Positions 53,674-63,791 of a stretch of DNA of 64,000 nt are shown here, in pieces. The stretch is taken from assembly GCA_944326855.1 (NCBI GenBank), contig CALVFO010000051.1, positions 1 through 64,000 on the forward strand, given 5' to 3'. The notes beneath the pieces are model-generated. The model did no database searches and had not been told where the DNA came from. It was given only the letters and a program-made list of their open reading frames with translations. Both the position numbers and the translations under genes were made by a program. How positions within the stretch are numbered: position 1 is the first letter of the stretch; each line of letters starts with the position of its first letter. Source of the stretch: an uncultured Alistipes sp. Its GTDB lineage: Bacteria > Bacteroidota > Bacteroidia > Bacteroidales > Rikenellaceae.

Positions 53674-56499
53674 TTAAAAATCCCATTTAACCCCCAAGTT
53701 AAAAGTTCCCTGGTAATATTCCAATTGAGCCATCCGGCTACGAATGCCCTGGTAGTAACGCAACGGCTGGTTGGTGAGGTTATTCGCTTCGGCAAATACG
53801 CGGAACCCTTTGAAGATACGATACGAGGCGTTGGCATCCAGGAAAAGTTGACGGTCGTAATAGCGGTCTTCGAAAGGATCGCCCCCCACTTCGTCGAGGT
53901 AGCCTCCGGTGTAGTTGAGTGAAATGCGGGCCGAGAAACGGCTGTTTTCCCAAGCCAACGAAGCGTTGAACATGTGAGGAGCCGTACCGGGCAGTTCCAC
54001 ATCGGTGCGTTCCTCGCCGTCTTCGTTATAAACGCCGTGGGTTTTGGAATAGGTATACGTATAGTTGAGCATCAGGCTGAAATTGCGCAGGAATTTCGAC
54101 TGGAAGAAATCAAACTTGCGTTGCAGAGCGACTTCCACCCCGAACATATCCACGTTGTCCCCGTTGAGCGGACGTACCATTTCCCACTGTTCTCCCTGAG
54201 GAACGGGATTGGGCAAGTCGGGGAAATCGGCCGCGAACTTATCGGCCGTATAGCTGGCATCCAAATAATTGTAAATAAAGTTGTTCAGATTCTTATAGAA
54301 AACCCCGGCCGAAAGAATCCCCACCGATTTGAAGTAATACTCACCGATCAGGTCGAAGTTATAGGAATAGGTCGCCTTCAGGTCGGGATTCCCGGCCTGG
54401 ATTTCCCGGTCTTCCGCTTTTACATCGGCGAAAGGAACCAGCGTGTAGTAATTCGGACGGGCAATGGCCGTTGAAAAAGCCCCGCGCACCACCATCCGAT
54501 CGCTGGCATTCCACATCAGCGTCAAACTGGGCAGCACATTGGTATAATCGTTTTTCATCTGATTCATGCCCGTATTGTCGTAATCGTCATTGAGCGAATA
54601 GGCTCCCTTGTAGTCGACCCGTGTATGTTCGACACGCGCTCCGGCGATAAACATCAGGTCGGTCGTGATGTTCTGGTCCCAACGCACATACCCGGCATAG
54701 ATCTGTTCGTTGGCCTTGTAGTTGCTGACCAGGTATTCCGAAGGATCGTCTTCGGCCTCGAAAGCCGACTTATCGTACAGGTCCACATTCCCCAGCCAAC
54801 GGTTCGACACAAACGTGCCCGGTACGTATTGAGGGCCCTGATTCAACGCTTTATCGTAAGTCACCGTACCCATGCCGCTCAGGTTGGGCAACCCATTCAC
54901 CGGCGTATATTCATAAAAGTTGTTGTTGCGCTCCTTGCTTTTGAGGCGTGCCCGCAACCCGAAATGCAAACGGCCCTTCTGACCCGAAATCGCCGTCAAC
55001 GGTACACGGGCATTGATTTTGGCCGCGTATTCGTCTTCATCGGTATAGTCGTGCTGCTCGGTCAGCTTGTCGAACACGAACTCATCGGGATTCTGACCCG
55101 GAGCCAAAATATAGGGCTTATACGTATTCGTCAGGTTCTGGGTCATGGAAACACCTTCCTGCAGGTACTCGATATAACGTTCATGGGGACGATCCTCGCT
55201 CGCTTTGGCATAACTGAGGTTCCAGTCGAGGTCGAACTTGGGCGAGATCAGGTGAGTCCCCGTCAAGGCATAACTCTGTACGCGCTGATCTTCCAGCCGG
55301 CGATTTTTGTTGCGGTTATTGTCGATCCCCCCTTTCGTTTCGCGCGAGATGGCCCCGGTATAACCCGAGATCGCCCCACTCTCGCCGTCGTAAACAGGTT
55401 CGATATCCTGGAACGTGGTCCGGTACCGGTTTTCCCGGTCGTCCCGCCAGTTGTACATGGCATCCAGGGCGATCGTATTGTTATCGTTGATCTTCCAGTC
55501 GGTATTCAGGGCCAGACTGCGACGGATACGCTGCACATCGTATTTGCGGATATCCATCTCTTCGAGGTACACATTGCCTTCGTCATCCTGTCCCCAGACG
55601 CCTTCGATATTATCCGAGCCGTAATCCTTGTTCATATAGGAGGCCGACAGCACGACGCCGACCCGTTCCTTGGCAAAACGATTCGAGTAGACCAGCGAAC
55701 CGGCTCCGGTAGCCCCTTCGCGAATGGGATTATAGCCCCCGTACGTGGTCAACGATATCCGCTGACGACCCGAGGCCGCACGCGTGACCAGATCGACCGA
55801 TCCCCCGATCGCGTCCCCGTCCATATCGGGAGTCAGGGTCTTGTTCACCTGGATGGTCTGGATCATGTCCGAAGGGATCAGGTCCATCTGTACCTTCCGG
55901 TTGTCGCCTTCGGCCGAAGGAATCCGGTTTCCGTTCAAGGTCACCGAGTTAAGCTCGGAAGCCAACCCTCGCACGATGATATTGCGGGCTTCGCCCTGGT
56001 CGTTCTGCATCGTAATCCCCGGCACCCGTTTGAGGGCATCTCCGATGTTGGCATCCGGGAAACGTCCCACCTGGTCCGCCGAGATCACATTGGTAATATT
56101 GCGATTGGTTTTTTGCTGGTTGAACGCTTTGGCCTGTCCCCGGATCATATCCCCCATCACGACGATCGCACCCAGGGTTTTCACGTCTTCTTCCATTTCG
56201 AAAACAATCTTCAGGTTTTCGCCGGTTTTCACCGACACCGCCTGCGAACTGGGATGATACCCCAGATACGATACCCCGATCTGGTATTCACCGGCCGGCA
56301 CGTTCAAAAACTCGAAATAACCGTTTTTGTCCGAGACCGTATAACGGTTCAGTTTGTCGAGTGTCAGCAACGCACCCGGCAAGGTGCGTCCCGAACTCTT
56401 TTCGGTTACCGAACCGGAAATCAGACCTCCGTCCTGCGCATTCAAACTCAGAACAGATAACATCAGAAAAAATAAAAGTAGAAATTTTCTCATAGCCAC
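53674..56499 (-). CDS. TonB-dependent outer membrane receptor
   Basis: 941 residues with signal peptide ending NAQ (about 1-21). A carboxypeptidase-regulatory-like domain (ISGSVTEKSSGRTLPGALLT) is followed by the plug (DALKRVPGITMQNDQGEARN-IIVRGL) and beta barrel; the C terminus ends in Phe (NLGVKWDF). No SusD partner follows, so this is not a Sus-type glycan system; the adjacent phosphatase suggests a phosphate- or phosphoester-linked substrate. First gene of a two-gene operon; ATG two codons later is an alternative start. Confidence 0.93.
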   Translation of the reverse strand: MAMRKFLLLFFLMLSVLSLNAQDGGLISGSVTEKSSGRTLPGALLTLDKLNRYTVSDKNGYFEFLNVPAGEYQIGVSYLGYHPSSQAVSVKTGENLKIVFEMEEDVKTLGAIVVMGDMIRGQAKAFNQQKTNRNITNVISADQVGRFPDANIGDALKRVPGITMQNDQGEARNIIVRGLASELNSVTLNGNRIPSAEGDNRKVQMDLIPSDMIQTIQVNKTLTPDMDGDAIGGSVDLVTRAASGRQRISLTTYGGYNPIREGATGAGSLVYSNRFAKERVGVVLSASYMNKDYGSDNIEGVWGQDDEGNVYLEEMDIRKYDVQRIRRSLALNTDWKINDNNTIALDAMYNWRDDRENRYRTTFQDIEPVYDGESGAISGYTGAISRETKGGIDNNRNKNRRLEDQRVQSYALTGTHLISPKFDLDWNLSYAKASEDRPHERYIEYLQEGVSMTQNLTNTYKPYILAPGQNPDEFVFDKLTEQHDYTDEDEYAAKINARVPLTAISGQKGRLHFGLRARLKSKERNNNFYEYTPVNGLPNLSGMGTVTYDKALNQGPQYVPGTFVSNRWLGNVDLYDKSAFEAEDDPSEYLVSNYKANEQIYAGYVRWDQNITTDLMFIAGARVEHTRVDYKGAYSLNDDYDNTGMNQMKNDYTNVLPSLTLMWNASDRMVVRGAFSTAIARPNYYTLVPFADVKAEDREIQAGNPDLKATYSYNFDLIGEYYFKSVGILSAGVFYKNLNNFIYNYLDASYTADKFAADFPDLPNPVPQGEQWEMVRPLNGDNVDMFGVEVALQRKFDFFQSKFLRNFSLMLNYTYTYSKTHGVYNEDGEERTDVELPGTAPHMFNASLAWENSRFSARISLNYTGGYLDEVGGDPFEDRYYDRQLFLDANASYRIFKGFRVFAEANNLTNQPLRYYQGIRSRMAQLEYYQGTFNLGVKWDF

Positions 56500-56535
56500 T
56501 TTCGTCAGTAAATTTTAACTTCTCAAATTCAGCGG

Positions 56536-56543
56536 CAAAAATA
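56536..56543 (-). promoter_or_regulatory. TonB receptor promoter -7 element
   Basis: TATTTTTG on the minus strand, 37 bp before the start. No good -33 box. Confidence 0.45.
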
Positions 56544-56566
56544 TTTTTCCCATGTTATCTGATCGA

Positions 56567-56910
56567 AAAGTTGAGGTTATCTAATGGAGACCATTCTCTT
56601 AAGAAAATGTTAAAATCCCCTTCCCAGCCTCGTTTGACGACCCTTTTCACCCTCCCGTACATTTTCCCGGACCTCCGAAGAAAAAAAAGTCTCGTTATCC
56701 AACCGATAACGAGACGATCACCCGAGACTGCACCGAGTCGGTTCATAAGACGACCCGCAGCTGCCATATTTCACAAAAAAACGACCCGACAAGAGCGGTT
56801 ACGAACCATCCGTTGCCGATTTTTCGGTTCTCTTCGTCATAAAGGGCGTACGGCTGCTCCCGAAAGCGCAGCGGTATTTTCTCCCCTACTTTCCGAACGG
56901 TCGGGATCCC
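56567..56910. other. Intergenic region between the TonB receptor and ispH
   Basis: Holds the ispH terminator at 56680-56715. The remaining sequence shows no gene, repeat or riboswitch that I recognise, although it is long enough to carry regulatory sites for the receptor operon. Confidence 0.4.
56680..56715 (-). terminator. ispH transcript terminator
   Basis: GTCTCGTTATC (56689-56699) pairs perfectly with GATAACGAGAC (56705-56715). On the minus strand it is followed by eight T residues. It lies about 195 bp past the ispH stop. Confidence 0.9.
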
Positions 56911-57789
56911 TCACTTTCCCGCGTCCGAATCCTTCATTTGTCCGATTTTATCCGCCACCCGCTGCATCAACCATTTCGGAGTCGAGGTCGCTCCGCAGAT
57001 TCCCACCGAACGGCAGTTCTCAAACCAGGCCGGGTCCAACTCCTGTTCGTCCTCAATGTTATAACTGCGAGGGTTCGTCTCCAGGCAACTGCGATAAAGC
57101 ACCTTCCCATTGGAACTCTTCTTGCCCGAGACGAAAATCACCGTATCGAACCGAGCCGCAAACTCCCGCAAATGGGGATTGCGATTGGACACCTGTCGGC
57201 AAATGGTATCATGTACCGTAACCTGTGCCGGATCGGCAGCCCGCTCCAGAATGGCCTGTTTGACCGATTCGAACAAGGCCAGACTCTGGGTCGTCTGCGA
57301 CAACAGATAAATTGGACGCGAAAAATCGATGGCCTCGAGATCCTCGATTCCTTCCACCACCCAGGCGTCCGAATCGACCTGACCGGTCAATCCCACCACC
57401 TCGGCATGACCTCTTTTCCCCAGGATCACCACCTGTCCTCCGCAGGCTTTCATGCGTTCGTGAGCCTTGACCACCAGATGTTGCAGATTGGCCACCACCG
57501 GACAGGTCGCATCGATCACCCGAATGCCGTGCTCCTCGGCCAGACGATACGTCGAAGGAGGCTCGCCATGCGCACGAATCAACACCGTACTGCCTGTCAA
57601 TTCCGGCAGCCGGGCATGAGAAATGGTTTCGAGGCCCAGTTCTTCCAAGCGCTGCACCTCCACCCGATTATGCACAATATCGCCCAGCGAATAGACCTTT
57701 TCTCCCGCTGCGAGCGACTCTTCGGCCTTGGTAATGGCCTTGACCACCCCAAAACAGAATCCCGATTGATCGTCGATTTCAATATGCAT
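56911..57789 (-). CDS. ispH: 4-hydroxy-3-methylbut-2-enyl diphosphate reductase
   Basis: 292 residues. Last step of the MEP isoprenoid pathway, forming IPP and DMAPP with a [4Fe-4S] cluster. Cluster Cys residues: C12 (GFCFGV), Cys in DATCPVV and Cys in GICGATSTP. Other motifs: LIRAHG, and the E-containing KKSSNG-type loop. Located after cmk on the same strand with a 207-bp gap. Bacteroidetes often place cmk and ispH together. Confidence 0.96.
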   Translation of the reverse strand: MHIEIDDQSGFCFGVVKAITKAEESLAAGEKVYSLGDIVHNRVEVQRLEELGLETISHARLPELTGSTVLIRAHGEPPSTYRLAEEHGIRVIDATCPVVANLQHLVVKAHERMKACGGQVVILGKRGHAEVVGLTGQVDSDAWVVEGIEDLEAIDFSRPIYLLSQTTQSLALFESVKQAILERAADPAQVTVHDTICRQVSNRNPHLREFAARFDTVIFVSGKKSSNGKVLYRSCLETNPRSYNIEDEQELDPAWFENCRSVGICGATSTPKWLMQRVADKIGQMKDSDAGK

Positions 57790-57996
57790 GATATTCCCTA
57801 TACGCTATATATGAAGGTTTCTCTCCCAGGAAGGTCTTTCGCACGACGGGCAGGTACTGCGAAGATGAACGGCATACGGCGGCGTGCCCGCCCCTGCCGA
57901 TCCGGCCATCCGCTCACCTCATTCGATTCATACTCCCCGTCACCATGAAGGCTCCTTGGGCAGAAGCTCCGTACCCATTCCTGTCCGTTGCTTTCG

Positions 57997-58695
57997 TTAC
58001 CGACACAATTTTTCGATGAGGTCCATCACCCAATCCATCTGTTGGGCGACACTCATCCGGCTGTTGTCCAGCACCCGGGCATCGGGAGCCTGACGCAACG
58101 GACTGATCGCCCGGTGTTCGTCGGCATAATCCCGCTCCCGCAGGTTGGCGGCGATCTCTTCGAGGGAGGGTTGTTGCCCTTTGGCTTTCAACTCGGCGTA
58201 ACGTCGCTGCGCCCGGACCTCCGGATCGGCCGTCATGAAAATTTTCAACTCGGCATTCGGGAAGACAACCGTTCCGATATCCCGACCGTCCATGACCACC
58301 CCTTTCTGTTCTCCCATACGTTGCTGCATATCGACCAATTTCTGGCGCACGGCCGCAATCTGGCTCACCCGACTGACATAGTCACTCACTTCGAGGCTCC
58401 GAATCTGAGTTTCCACATTTTCGCCATTGAGGATCACGTCGCTGGCCCCGCGATCCGGATTGAACGCGAACGTAATGTTCACTTCCGGCAACAGGGCAAC
58501 CAGGGCCGTTTCATCCACCCGATCGTCCCGAATGGCCCCATGCCGCAATCCATACAGGGTCACTGCCCGATACATGGCGCCGGTGTCGATAAAGATATAA
58601 CCGAGACGGGCTGCGATTTCACGAGCGAAGGTACTTTTTCCGCAGGCTGAATAGCCGTCGATGGCAATAATGATTTTTTTAGGCTGGCAAGACAT
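57997..58695 (-). CDS. cmk: Cytidylate kinase
   Basis: 232 residues. Phosphorylates CMP and dCMP. The P-loop is GYSACGKSTFAREI, then FIDTGAMYRAVTLYGL, VVMDGRDIGTVVFPNA and an RYAELKAKG lid region. Its start overlaps the end of the LysE-type gene by 17 bp, so translation is coupled. The following gene is ispH. Confidence 0.96.
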   Translation of the reverse strand: MSCQPKKIIIAIDGYSACGKSTFAREIAARLGYIFIDTGAMYRAVTLYGLRHGAIRDDRVDETALVALLPEVNITFAFNPDRGASDVILNGENVETQIRSLEVSDYVSRVSQIAAVRQKLVDMQQRMGEQKGVVMDGRDIGTVVFPNAELKIFMTADPEVRAQRRYAELKAKGQQPSLEEIAANLRERDYADEHRAISPLRQAPDARVLDNSRMSVAQQMDWVMDLIEKLCR

Positions 58696-59332
58696 GAATT
58701 ACAGGATATTGAATGAATATGGAAAGAATGGCCGCCGCTCCCAGCACCACGATCAAGGCGCCCGAGATACGATTGATCCAAAGCAGATGGCGCGGACGTA
58801 TTTTGTGACGGAACAACCCGATAACGAACGAAAGCGTTCCCCACCAGAACGAAGCTCCGCAAAATACCCCCAAGATCATGAGAGCTCCCTGACTCAGGGG
58901 CAATCCCGAAGAGCTCACCCCTACGGCCGCAAACAGGGCCACAAAAATCAGAATAAAGGCCGGATTGGCCAAGGTCACGAAAAACAACGACAGAAAGTCA
59001 CTCCAGAGGTTTCCTTTGCCGGCCCGATTACGTCGGATTTGGACCACGGGATTTTTCAGGAAGATGACCATTCCGACGATAATAACGGTAATTCCTCCCA
59101 CAGCCTTGACGATCACCATATTGTGTTCCACGAAGGACATCACCACCGACAACGAAAAAAAAGCGCCTGTGGCAAAAATCGAATCGGCCAACGCCGCACC
59201 CAACCCCGAGACGAAACCCGAACGACGGCTGTTGCACAGGGTTCGCTGGATGCACATCACCCCCACAGGTCCCAACGGAATCGAAGCCACGAATCCGATA
59301 AGAATACCTTTGATCAAATAAAAGAAACCCAT
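58679..59332 (-). CDS. LysE/RhtB-family exporter
   Basis: 217 residues with about six transmembrane segments. N-terminal IGFVASIPLGPVGVMCIQRT carries the LysE-family 'PGP' type signature as PLGPV. The family exports amino acids or related small molecules. First gene of the operon with cmk. A -7 TACTTTTG sits 32 bp upstream. Substrate not assignable. Confidence 0.85.
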   Translation of the reverse strand: MGFFYLIKGILIGFVASIPLGPVGVMCIQRTLCNSRRSGFVSGLGAALADSIFATGAFFSLSVVMSFVEHNMVIVKAVGGITVIIVGMVIFLKNPVVQIRRNRAGKGNLWSDFLSLFFVTLANPAFILIFVALFAAVGVSSSGLPLSQGALMILGVFCGASFWWGTLSFVIGLFRHKIRPRHLLWINRISGALIVVLGAAAILSIFIQYPVIHVLPA

Positions 59333-59363
59333 GAGAAAAGACGGGAGGTTTATATTATAAGGG

Positions 59364-59391
59364 CAAAAGTAACAATTATAATTTATCTTTG
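59364..59391. promoter_or_regulatory. Divergent promoter pair for lysE-cmk and lnt
   Basis: Minus strand TACTTTTG (59371-59364) and plus strand TATCTTTG (59384-59391) lie 12 bp apart, so the two promoters share upstream DNA and may compete. Neither has a strong -33 TTTG. Confidence 0.55.
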
Positions 59392-59412
59392 CGGGAACGA
59401 ACGCTTCAAATT

Positions 59413-60999
59413 ATGGCACGACGCATTCTATATGCCCTTTTGAGCACGCTGTTGCTGTCGATTCCCTGGTGGGGAGGCAGTGGAATCTCCTTATGGGTGG
59501 CTTTTGTCCCGCTGTTGATGCTCCAACAAAACCTCGAAGACCAAACCGGTCCTAAGGGAAAACCCCGGCGGCTATGGCCCTACCTGATACTGACTTTTTC
59601 CCTGTGGTGGTTGGCAACGACCTTTTGGGTGGGTTATGCCGCCTGGATCGGAATTATTGCCGCCGTGCTGATCGGGACCCTGCTCACCACCTGTGTCTGG
59701 ATGATCTATCACGCCGTATGGAAACGGGCCAAACGGCCCCTGGCCTATACGGTGCTGGTGAGCGGCTGGATCGGCTACGAATACCTGTATACCATCGGTG
59801 AAATCTCTTTCCCGTGGCTGACGCTGGGAAACGGTTTCGCCAACGATGTCTGGTTGATCCAATGGTACGAATACACCGGCGTATTCGGAGGTTCGTTGTG
59901 GGTACTCATCAGCAACCTGCTGATTTTCGAAGCCCTTCAAAAACGCCGTCGCTGGACAAGCTGGATCGCTCCGGTTTTATGGATCGGGCTGCCCGCCGGA
60001 TGTTCGGCCATCCTCTACCACCATTACGAAACCCCCTCGAAAACGGTCGGCGTAACGGTACTGCAACCCAACCTCGACCCCTATGAGGAAAAGTTCTCGC
60101 TGAGCGACCGAAAAGTCAGCGAGTTGTTATTGAACCTGACCTCCGAAGCCCCCAAAAACATCGACTTTATCGTCGCTCCGGAAACCGCCCTGCCCGATTA
60201 TCCTCAGGAAGGAGCCTTCTCTTTTTCCCCTTCGATACGCCTGCTGCAAAGCTATATCCGCACCCACTCGCCTCACAGCACCCTGGTGTGCGGAGCTTCG
60301 ACCTACCGCATCTACCCTTCCCGGAACGAAGCAACGCCGACCGCCCGACCGAGCGAGGACGGCAGCTATTGGTTCGACTATTTCAACAGCGCCCTGGCCA
60401 TCGATTCCACCGATTCGATCGACATCCACCACAAGGCGATTCTGGTGACGGGTGCCGAAAAAATGCCGTATTACCACCTGCTCCGACATCTCGATTTTCT
60501 GATCGTCGAGCTGGGCGGCATTTCGGGTCAACTGGGAGAAGGAACTCCCGGTAAAGTATTCATCACCACCCCCGACAGCCTCCGCTACGGAACGGCCATC
60601 TGTTACGAATCGATCTACGGAGCCTATTTCGCCCGATTCATCCGCCACGGAGCCCAATTGATGTTCGTCATCACCAACGACGGTTGGTGGGGCGATACCC
60701 CCGGCTACCGCAACCACTTCGCCTACGCCCGACTGCGCGCCATCGAAACGCGTCGCAGCGTAGTACGGAGTGCCAATACCGGCATTTCGGGATTCATTTC
60801 GCCCCGGGGCGATGTCAGCCAGACCCTGGGTTGGGATGTGCGCGGCACCCTGACCTCGGACGTTCCGCTGAACGATACGATCACCTATTATGTCCGTTAC
60901 GGCGACCAGATAGCCCGACTGTGCGTCTATGTATTTCTGCTCGGACTGCTCTACTTCATGGCCTACCGGGTTCGTAAAAAATTTCACATCGTCGACTAA
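59413..60999 (+). CDS. lnt: Apolipoprotein N-acyltransferase
   Basis: 528 residues. Adds the third acyl chain to lipoproteins in the inner membrane. Six or so N-terminal membrane segments (to about 200) precede a nitrilase-like domain: VAPETALPDYP (catalytic Glu), TGAEKMPYYH (Lys region) and GTAICYESIYG (catalytic Cys). The ATG at 59413 begins MARRILYALLSTL; an upstream TTG lies within the promoter. Relevant because the window encodes several lipoproteins. Confidence 0.93.
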   Translation: MARRILYALLSTLLLSIPWWGGSGISLWVAFVPLLMLQQNLEDQTGPKGKPRRLWPYLILTFSLWWLATTFWVGYAAWIGIIAAVLIGTLLTTCVWMIYHAVWKRAKRPLAYTVLVSGWIGYEYLYTIGEISFPWLTLGNGFANDVWLIQWYEYTGVFGGSLWVLISNLLIFEALQKRRRWTSWIAPVLWIGLPAGCSAILYHHYETPSKTVGVTVLQPNLDPYEEKFSLSDRKVSELLLNLTSEAPKNIDFIVAPETALPDYPQEGAFSFSPSIRLLQSYIRTHSPHSTLVCGASTYRIYPSRNEATPTARPSEDGSYWFDYFNSALAIDSTDSIDIHHKAILVTGAEKMPYYHLLRHLDFLIVELGGISGQLGEGTPGKVFITTPDSLRYGTAICYESIYGAYFARFIRHGAQLMFVITNDGWWGDTPGYRNHFAYARLRAIETRRSVVRSANTGISGFISPRGDVSQTLGWDVRGTLTSDVPLNDTITYYVRYGDQIARLCVYVFLLGLLYFMAYRVRKKFHIVD

Positions 61000-61104
61000 G
61001 CGTTCGCCCTCCGACCCCGGAGCGGTCCTCCCCGGCGGGACCTTGCTCGCTAAGGGGATACCGTTCTCCGGCTCGCAGGAGCGTGATTTCAAAGATTCCA
61101 TACC

Positions 61105-62394
61105 ATGACTTATTCCGAAACACTCGATTTTCTATACCATTCGCTGCCGGTTTTCCAGCATGTCGGAGGTTCGGCCTACAAGGCGGGACTGGACAATATC
61201 CTGAGTCTGGAAGCCGAATTGGGCGATCCGCATCGCCGTTTCGCCAGCGTCCATGTCGCAGGCACCAACGGGAAAGGTTCGGTCTCTCACATGGTTGCCT
61301 CCGTCCTGCAGGAGGCCGGTTACCGGACCGGTCTGTTCACCTCCCCGCACCTGCAAGACTTCCGGGAACGGATCCGGGTCAACGGAGAGATGATCTCTCA
61401 GGAAGCCGTGATCCGTTTCGTGGAACAGCATCGGGAAGCGATCGATCGGATCGGTCCTTCGTTCTTCGAGGCCACCACCGCCATGGCGTTCGACCACTTC
61501 GCCCGGGAAGAAGTCGATGTCGCCGTAATCGAAGTAGGAATGGGAGGACGGCTCGATTCGACCAATGTGATTCGTCCCCGGGTGAGCGTCATCACCAACA
61601 TCAGTCGCGACCACGCCCAGTTTTTGGGAAATACCTTGCCGGAGATTGCTGGCGAAAAAGCAGGGATCATCAAGGAAGAAACCCCGGTGGTAATCGGACA
61701 GAGTCAACTCGAAACCCAGATGGTATTCATCAGCCGGGCCAAAGAGCTGCATGCCCCGATTCTGTTCGCCGACCAACTCTATGAGGTGACGACCCAGACC
61801 CATCGCGATACGGACCAGTTGTTCACCGTCCGCAGCCGAATGGACGGCGAAGAATTTTCATTGCAGTTGGATTTACAGGGTGATTATCAACGGCTGAATC
61901 TGCTCACGGCCCTGACCACCCTGGATGTGCTCAACGGAGCCGGAGGATTACAGATCCCTCGACAGGCTGTTCGTGACGGATTGGCTCATGCCGCCCGTTC
62001 AACCGGACTGAGAGGGCGCTGGCAGATTCTCGACCGCCAACCCCTGACGGTCTGCGACACGGGACACAACGAAGGAGGATTGCGCGAAACCCTGGCCCAG
62101 ATTGCCCGTCAACCCTACCGGGAACTCTACATGGTTTTGGGGTTTGTTTCCGACAAGGAAATCGACCGAGTCTTGCCGATGATGCCCCACAAGGCGCATT
62201 ACCTGTTTACGCAGGTTTCCATCGAGCGCGCCATGCCGGCTCAGGAGTTGAGTCGATACGCTGCCGGTTACGGGCTGCATGGAGAAACCATCCCCGATGT
62301 AAAAAGCGCCGTTATTCGTGCCAAAGAATTGGCCGGTCCCGAAGATATGATCTATATCGGAGGCAGCACTTTTGTGGTGGCGGAATTGGGATAA
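61105..62394 (+). CDS. folC: Folylpolyglutamate/dihydrofolate synthase
   Basis: 429 residues, Mur-ligase fold. Adds glutamate to folates. The P-loop is HVAGTNGKGSVSHMVA; other motifs are GLFTSPHLQDFRERI, VIEVGMGGRLDSTNV and TVCDTGHNEGG. About 105 bp follow lnt. The next promoter starts inside its end. Confidence 0.95.
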   Translation: MTYSETLDFLYHSLPVFQHVGGSAYKAGLDNILSLEAELGDPHRRFASVHVAGTNGKGSVSHMVASVLQEAGYRTGLFTSPHLQDFRERIRVNGEMISQEAVIRFVEQHREAIDRIGPSFFEATTAMAFDHFAREEVDVAVIEVGMGGRLDSTNVIRPRVSVITNISRDHAQFLGNTLPEIAGEKAGIIKEETPVVIGQSQLETQMVFISRAKELHAPILFADQLYEVTTQTHRDTDQLFTVRSRMDGEEFSLQLDLQGDYQRLNLLTALTTLDVLNGAGGLQIPRQAVRDGLAHAARSTGLRGRWQILDRQPLTVCDTGHNEGGLRETLAQIARQPYRELYMVLGFVSDKEIDRVLPMMPHKAHYLFTQVSIERAMPAQELSRYAAGYGLHGETIPDVKSAVIRAKELAGPEDMIYIGGSTFVVAELG

Positions 62395-62416
62395 AACGTT
62401 TTATTGACTACCTTTG
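62385..62416 (+). promoter_or_regulatory. tyrS promoter
   Basis: ATTG (62385-62388), 20 bases, TACCTTTG (62409-62416); the -33 lies within the last codons of folC. Confidence 0.75.
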
Positions 62417-62482
62417 CGCGTTACGGGGATTCGCACGCCGGAAAAGCCGAAAACCCCGAACCTAAACACAAACTCTCATCCG

Positions 62483-63772
62483 ATGAATTTTGTAGAAGAA
62501 CTCAAATGGAGGGGCATGATTCAGGACATGGTGCCCGGAACCGAAGAACAACTCGCCAAAGAGATGACCACCGCCTATGTAGGGATCGACCCCACGGCCG
62601 ATTCGCTGCACATCGGCCACTTGGTGAGCATCATGATCCTGAAGCACTTTCAACGTTGCGGTCATAAACCCATCTTTCTGGTGGGCGGGGCCACCGGCAT
62701 GATCGGCGACCCTTCGGGCAAATCGCTCGAACGCAACCTGCTGGACGAAGAAACCCTGCGTCGCAACCAGGAAGGTATCAAGGCTCAGTTGATGCATTTG
62801 GTCGATTTCACCTCCGAAGCTCCGAATGCGGCCGAATTGGTGAACAACTACGACTGGATGAAAAACTATTCGTTTCTGGAGTTCATCCGCGATATCGGCA
62901 AACACATCACCGTCAACTACATGATGGCCAAAGATTCGGTCAAGAAACGTTTCAGCGGCGAAGGCGACGGAATGTCGTTCACCGAATTTACCTACCAGCT
63001 GGTACAAGGGTGCGATTTTCTGCACCTGTACCTGCACAAAAACTGCAAATTGCAGATGGGCGGTTCCGACCAGTGGGGCAACATCACCACCGGCACCGAA
63101 CTGATCCGTCGCAAAACCGGCGGTGAAGCGTTCGGGCTGACCTGCCCGCTGATCAAAAAGTCCGACGGCACGAAATTCGGAAAAACCGAATCGGGGAACG
63201 TTTGGCTCGACGCCCGCTACACCTCCCCCTATAAATTCTATCAGTTCTGGTTGAACGTCAGCGACGAAGATGCCGAACGCTACATCAAGATCTTCACCAT
63301 GCTCGATCGGGAAACGATCGAAAAACTGATCGACGAGCATCGCCAGGCCCCCCACCTGCGCGTATTGCAGAAAACTCTGGCCAAAGAACTCACCTGCATG
63401 ATCCACAGCGAAGCCGAATACGAAAAAGCGGTTGCCGCTTCGGGAATTTTGTTCGGCAACGCTACGGCAGACGCCCTGCGCAGTCTGGACGAACAGACCT
63501 TCCTGCAGGTATTCGAAGGGGTTCCCCGTTTCGACGTCTCCGCATCGGCGCTGGGAGGAGGCATCAGCTTCGTCAATCTCTGTACCGAACAGGCCGCCAT
63601 TTTTCCCTCTAAAGGCGAAGCCCGCAAACTGATCCAGGGCGGGGGTGTATCGCTCAACAAGGAAAAAGTGACCGGTGTCGATGCCACGGTCAGTGCTTCG
63701 GACCTGATTTCCGGCAAATACCTGCTGGTACAGAAAGGCAAAAAGAATTATTTTCTGATTACCGTTCAATAA
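62483..63772 (+). CDS. tyrS: Tyrosine--tRNA ligase
   Basis: 429 residues. Class I synthetase with HIGH motif SLHIGHLV and KMSKS-type [19 protein letters not shown] for tyrosine binding and a C-terminal S4 domain ([20 protein letters not shown]). Start chosen at the ATG giving [13 protein letters not shown]; the longer frame from 62414 lies in the leader. No T-box or tRNA-like leader seen. Confidence 0.97.
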   Translation: MNFVEELKWRGMIQDMVPGTEEQLAKEMTTAYVGIDPTADSLHIGHLVSIMILKHFQRCGHKPIFLVGGATGMIGDPSGKSLERNLLDEETLRRNQEGIKAQLMHLVDFTSEAPNAAELVNNYDWMKNYSFLEFIRDIGKHITVNYMMAKDSVKKRFSGEGDGMSFTEFTYQLVQGCDFLHLYLHKNCKLQMGGSDQWGNITTGTELIRRKTGGEAFGLTCPLIKKSDGTKFGKTESGNVWLDARYTSPYKFYQFWLNVSDEDAERYIKIFTMLDRETIEKLIDEHRQAPHLRVLQKTLAKELTCMIHSEAEYEKAVAASGILFGNATADALRSLDEQTFLQVFEGVPRFDVSASALGGGISFVNLCTEQAAIFPSKGEARKLIQGGGVSLNKEKVTGVDATVSASDLISGKYLLVQKGKKNYFLITVQ

Positions 63773-63791
63773 TCGTAAAAACGTTCCGCCC

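Noticed and set aside
54625-56460. 611-codon open frame on the plus strand
   Set aside because: It lies entirely antisense to the TonB receptor gene; its Arg/His/Val-rich sequence is what codon-biased GC-rich genes produce in the opposite strand.
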